From: Canna indica
Lineage: Eukaryota > Streptophyta > Magnoliopsida > Zingiberales > Cannaceae
Reading direction: 5' to 3'
Length of the DNA stretch: 64,000 nt
NCBI GenBank assembly: GCA_034359265.1
Contig: CP136898.1
Span: 41,563,501 to 41,627,500 of the forward strand
Shown: piece by piece, positions 62,279 through 64,000 of the stretch
Position numbering within the stretch: position 1 is the first letter of the stretch
How the letters are laid out: each line of letters opens with the position of its first letter
Notes under the pieces: model-generated
The model's input: the letters and a program-made list of their open reading frames with translations, nothing else
What the model was told of the DNA's origin: nothing
Databases searched by the model: none
Position numbers and translations under genes: made by a program

Positions 62279-64000
62279 ATGAGTTCAAGGACTCAGACAG
62301 AGACTGTTGCCCCCAGACCTTCAATTTCAGGAAGGGAGGCAAACCTACAACCAACAGTAGAGGATCAAATACGCGGTTACAGGCAAGGAAGCCATCTCCG
62401 CCAAGAAGCTCAGAGAAGACTGTCTAGAAATAGCAGACAGTACAGAAGAAGTTTGGAATCACAACATAATCCAGAAGCTGAACTAAGTATCTCTCAATAC
62501 CGAAGAGCACAGCAAGTTCCAGCTGAGACTCTCTACCAAGCAGGATGGGATGAGCGAAATAACAGAGTATACCAACATTACTCTGATGAGAGGATCTTAG
62601 TAACAGAAGGAGCTCAGGTAGAGCTACCCTTTATTACTGACCAGAGTTACCACCTACTGGTGCAAGCCGAATTTCAGCACCTACATATAGGAATGGTAAT
62701 GATAAGACTACATACCCTGCACCGGAGAAATGCAGGAGTGAACGCCCTTGTACTTTTAAGGGATACAAGATGGTCAGACGACAAATCAGTGATCAACTCG
62801 ATGGAGATTGATCTATCCACAGGGACGCAGCTAGCATACGTTGCTCCTGACTTAACAATAAGTATTCAAGATTTCCGAGACCATATCCAACTGGTCGTAC
62901 AGACCCATGGGTATGAAGGTTGGCAGGGAGGAGAGAGCAATCTACTACTCTCTAGGTCCCTGATTGGAAGGCTAACAAATACTAGCCACACTAATTTCAG
63001 ATATAATGTACAAAATGTGGCAGACCACTTAGCAAGCAGAGGAGTAAGGGCAATAGCAGGACAAGCCCATTCAATGACTGAGTTGCAAGGAAGAAGGTGG
63101 ATAATCAGACCAGCCACGATTACCACCCCACAAAACCCCTCAGAGGCTAGTTTAAGAATGAGAACAGATGGTTCACTAGCAATACAATTCGCAGGATACA
63201 CCAGCCAAAGGATTGAAATTCCTGAAGAAGATTTAGCTGAGGAAGAATTCGCCATGATGATGTGCGAAGAAAGTGATGATAGTGAAGAATTTGAGGAAGA
63301 CATAGAAGTATTAAGAAGTCTTATGAGCTTACAAATTGATGATGAAGAAACACTTCCTAAGTGGGATGTATCTGATACAGAAGAAACAGAGGATACATTG
63401 CCTATATGGGATGTTTCTGAAGGAGAAGAGATGGTGTATACAGCAGAATCTGAGTACCCCATACTCAGGAGTCTTACCAAAAAGACAGAAACTGCACTGT
63501 CTACAGCTGAGTCAGCACTGACAAGGGCACCCTTATTGCCCAGACCAACTGAGCCCATAATGGGACCAGTCATGTATCCTCCAGGATCAAGGACAAGTAA
63601 CCCACTAAATGTCCCAACCATCCATGCAAGGGTGGATAGCCTAAGAGGAGGATTTGCCAGACAACATAATGAGAGGTTCAATCTACCTACTGCACAATTA
63701 GGACAAGGCGCAATATTGGTCCTACCTGAGGACGTTGGCCAATACAATGACGTAATTGCCAGATGGGAATCAATTACGTTAAACATAATTAATGAAAGAA
63801 ATTGGGCCGATAATCGGGCCAAAATGTGCTATATAGAAAATCTCTTAAGTGAGACTGAAAATAAAACTTGGATCCAATGGCGGATGGCCTTTCCCGCCGA
63901 ATATGAAGAATTGGTAAACATAGCTGACGACCCACAGAATGTCCTGTCTCAAATCAGGAGGATGTTCTTACTAGAGGACCCAGCTACTGGATCCACCGAA
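62279..64000 (+). CDS. Badnavirus ORF3 N-terminal part, open to window end
   Basis: ATG at 62279 opens 574 codons with no stop to the last base of the window. It aligns with ORF3 of copy 1 over its length: Arg/Gln-rich N-terminus, movement-protein-type domain (about residues 60-330), an acidic stretch longer than in copy 1 (two related WDVSDTEE/WDVSEGEE units near residue 365) and the start of the capsid region. Protease, RT and RNase H would lie beyond the window. The start context matches the ORF2/ORF3 ATGA overlap although ORF2 itself is missing. It was identified by reading the frame directly, because it has no stop inside the window. Confidence 0.9.
   Translation, partial: MSSRTQTETVAPRPSISGREANLQPTVEDQIRGYRQGSHLRQEAQRRLSRNSRQYRRSLESQHNPEAELSISQYRRAQQVPAETLYQAGWDERNNRVYQHYSDERILVTEGAQVELPFITDQSYHLLVQAEFQHLHIGMVMIRLHTLHRRNAGVNALVLLRDTRWSDDKSVINSMEIDLSTGTQLAYVAPDLTISIQDFRDHIQLVVQTHGYEGWQGGESNLLLSRSLIGRLTNTSHTNFRYNVQNVADHLASRGVRAIAGQAHSMTELQGRRWIIRPATITTPQNPSEASLRMRTDGSLAIQFAGYTSQRIEIPEEDLAEEEFAMMMCEESDDSEEFEEDIEVLRSLMSLQIDDEETLPKWDVSDTEETEDTLPIWDVSEGEEMVYTAESEYPILRSLTKKTETALSTAESALTRAPLLPRPTEPIMGPVMYPPGSRTSNPLNVPTIHARVDSLRGGFARQHNERFNLPTAQLGQGAILVLPEDVGQYNDVIARWESITLNIINERNWADNRAKMCYIENLLSETENKTWIQWRMAFPAEYEELVNIADDPQNVLSQIRRMFLLEDPATGSTE

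Larger units (their letters stand above)
61106..64000 (+). mobile_element. Endogenous badnavirus copy 2, rearranged
   Basis: The plus strand has leader sequence with primer site (61130-61500), about 500 bp of intergenic region, a second promoter/leader start (62038-62215) and, directly after it, the end of ORF2 and ORF3. The second leader stops just before where its primer site should be and is joined to the last 15 or so codons of ORF2 (near 62215), so ORF1 and most of ORF2 are missing. The order is not that of a single linear genome and implies recombination or concatemer joining. It continues beyond the window. Confidence 0.88.

Noticed and set aside
62866..63822. 318-codon minus-strand frame
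   Set aside because: It lies antisense to the badnavirus ORF3, which has recognisable motifs in the plus frame and runs the full length.

Overview
This window looks like repeat-rich nuclear DNA of a flowering plant. The signs are LTR retrotransposons primed by initiator-tRNA-Met, CACTA, Harbinger, Mutator and hAT DNA transposons, a decayed piece of chloroplast atpB, and endogenous badnavirus copies. The species cannot be named from the sequence. No intact host protein-coding gene was recognised. Almost everything is transposon, virus or relic, and the history can be read from nested insertions with matching target duplications.

Layout. 1-3354: inward-facing end of a CACTA element that has lost its transposase core, inserted into a Mutator-like (MULE) transposase relic (3355-5236). 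6688-14508: SIRE/Maximus-like Copia element A, whose 5' LTR holds a 605-bp inverted duplication. 14845-16490: AT-rich inverted array of degenerate repeats. 16675-17711: promoter-like sequence and a weak box C/D snoRNA candidate. 18460-22170: Ty3/gypsy and Copia fragments. 22171-33115: Copia element B on the minus strand, lying inside a gypsy protease gene. B carries a Harbinger MITE in its 3' LTR, a solo LTR in its RT domain and a truncated CACTA element in gag. 33116-34650: gypsy remains and a hAT MITE. 34659-43250: Copia C remnant split by a Pack-CACTA (35458-40191) that carries an IMP dehydrogenase exon. 43266-50886: plastid atpB relic split by a nearly complete CACTA element (43359-50544). 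50890-54690: Harbinger element with transposase, the likely parent of the MITE in B. 55600-58190: Copia and gypsy scraps. 58191-64000: two rearranged badnavirus copies joined head to head; the right copy has ORF3 open to the window edge.

How the parts relate. The two CACTA elements at 1-3354 and 43359-50544 are one family in opposite orientation. The left copy lacks 2,992 bp of transposase sequence, with a 4-bp microhomology at the break. That break lies at the foot of a 190-bp foldback still present in the right copy. The full transposase of the right copy has one in-frame stop, and the accessory gene is damaged differently in each copy. The Harbinger element and its MITE form a similar parent/derivative pair. 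The 605-bp hairpin that replaces the core promoter of one LTR is the best candidate for an undescribed regulatory structure, since read-through RNA would fold into long dsRNA.
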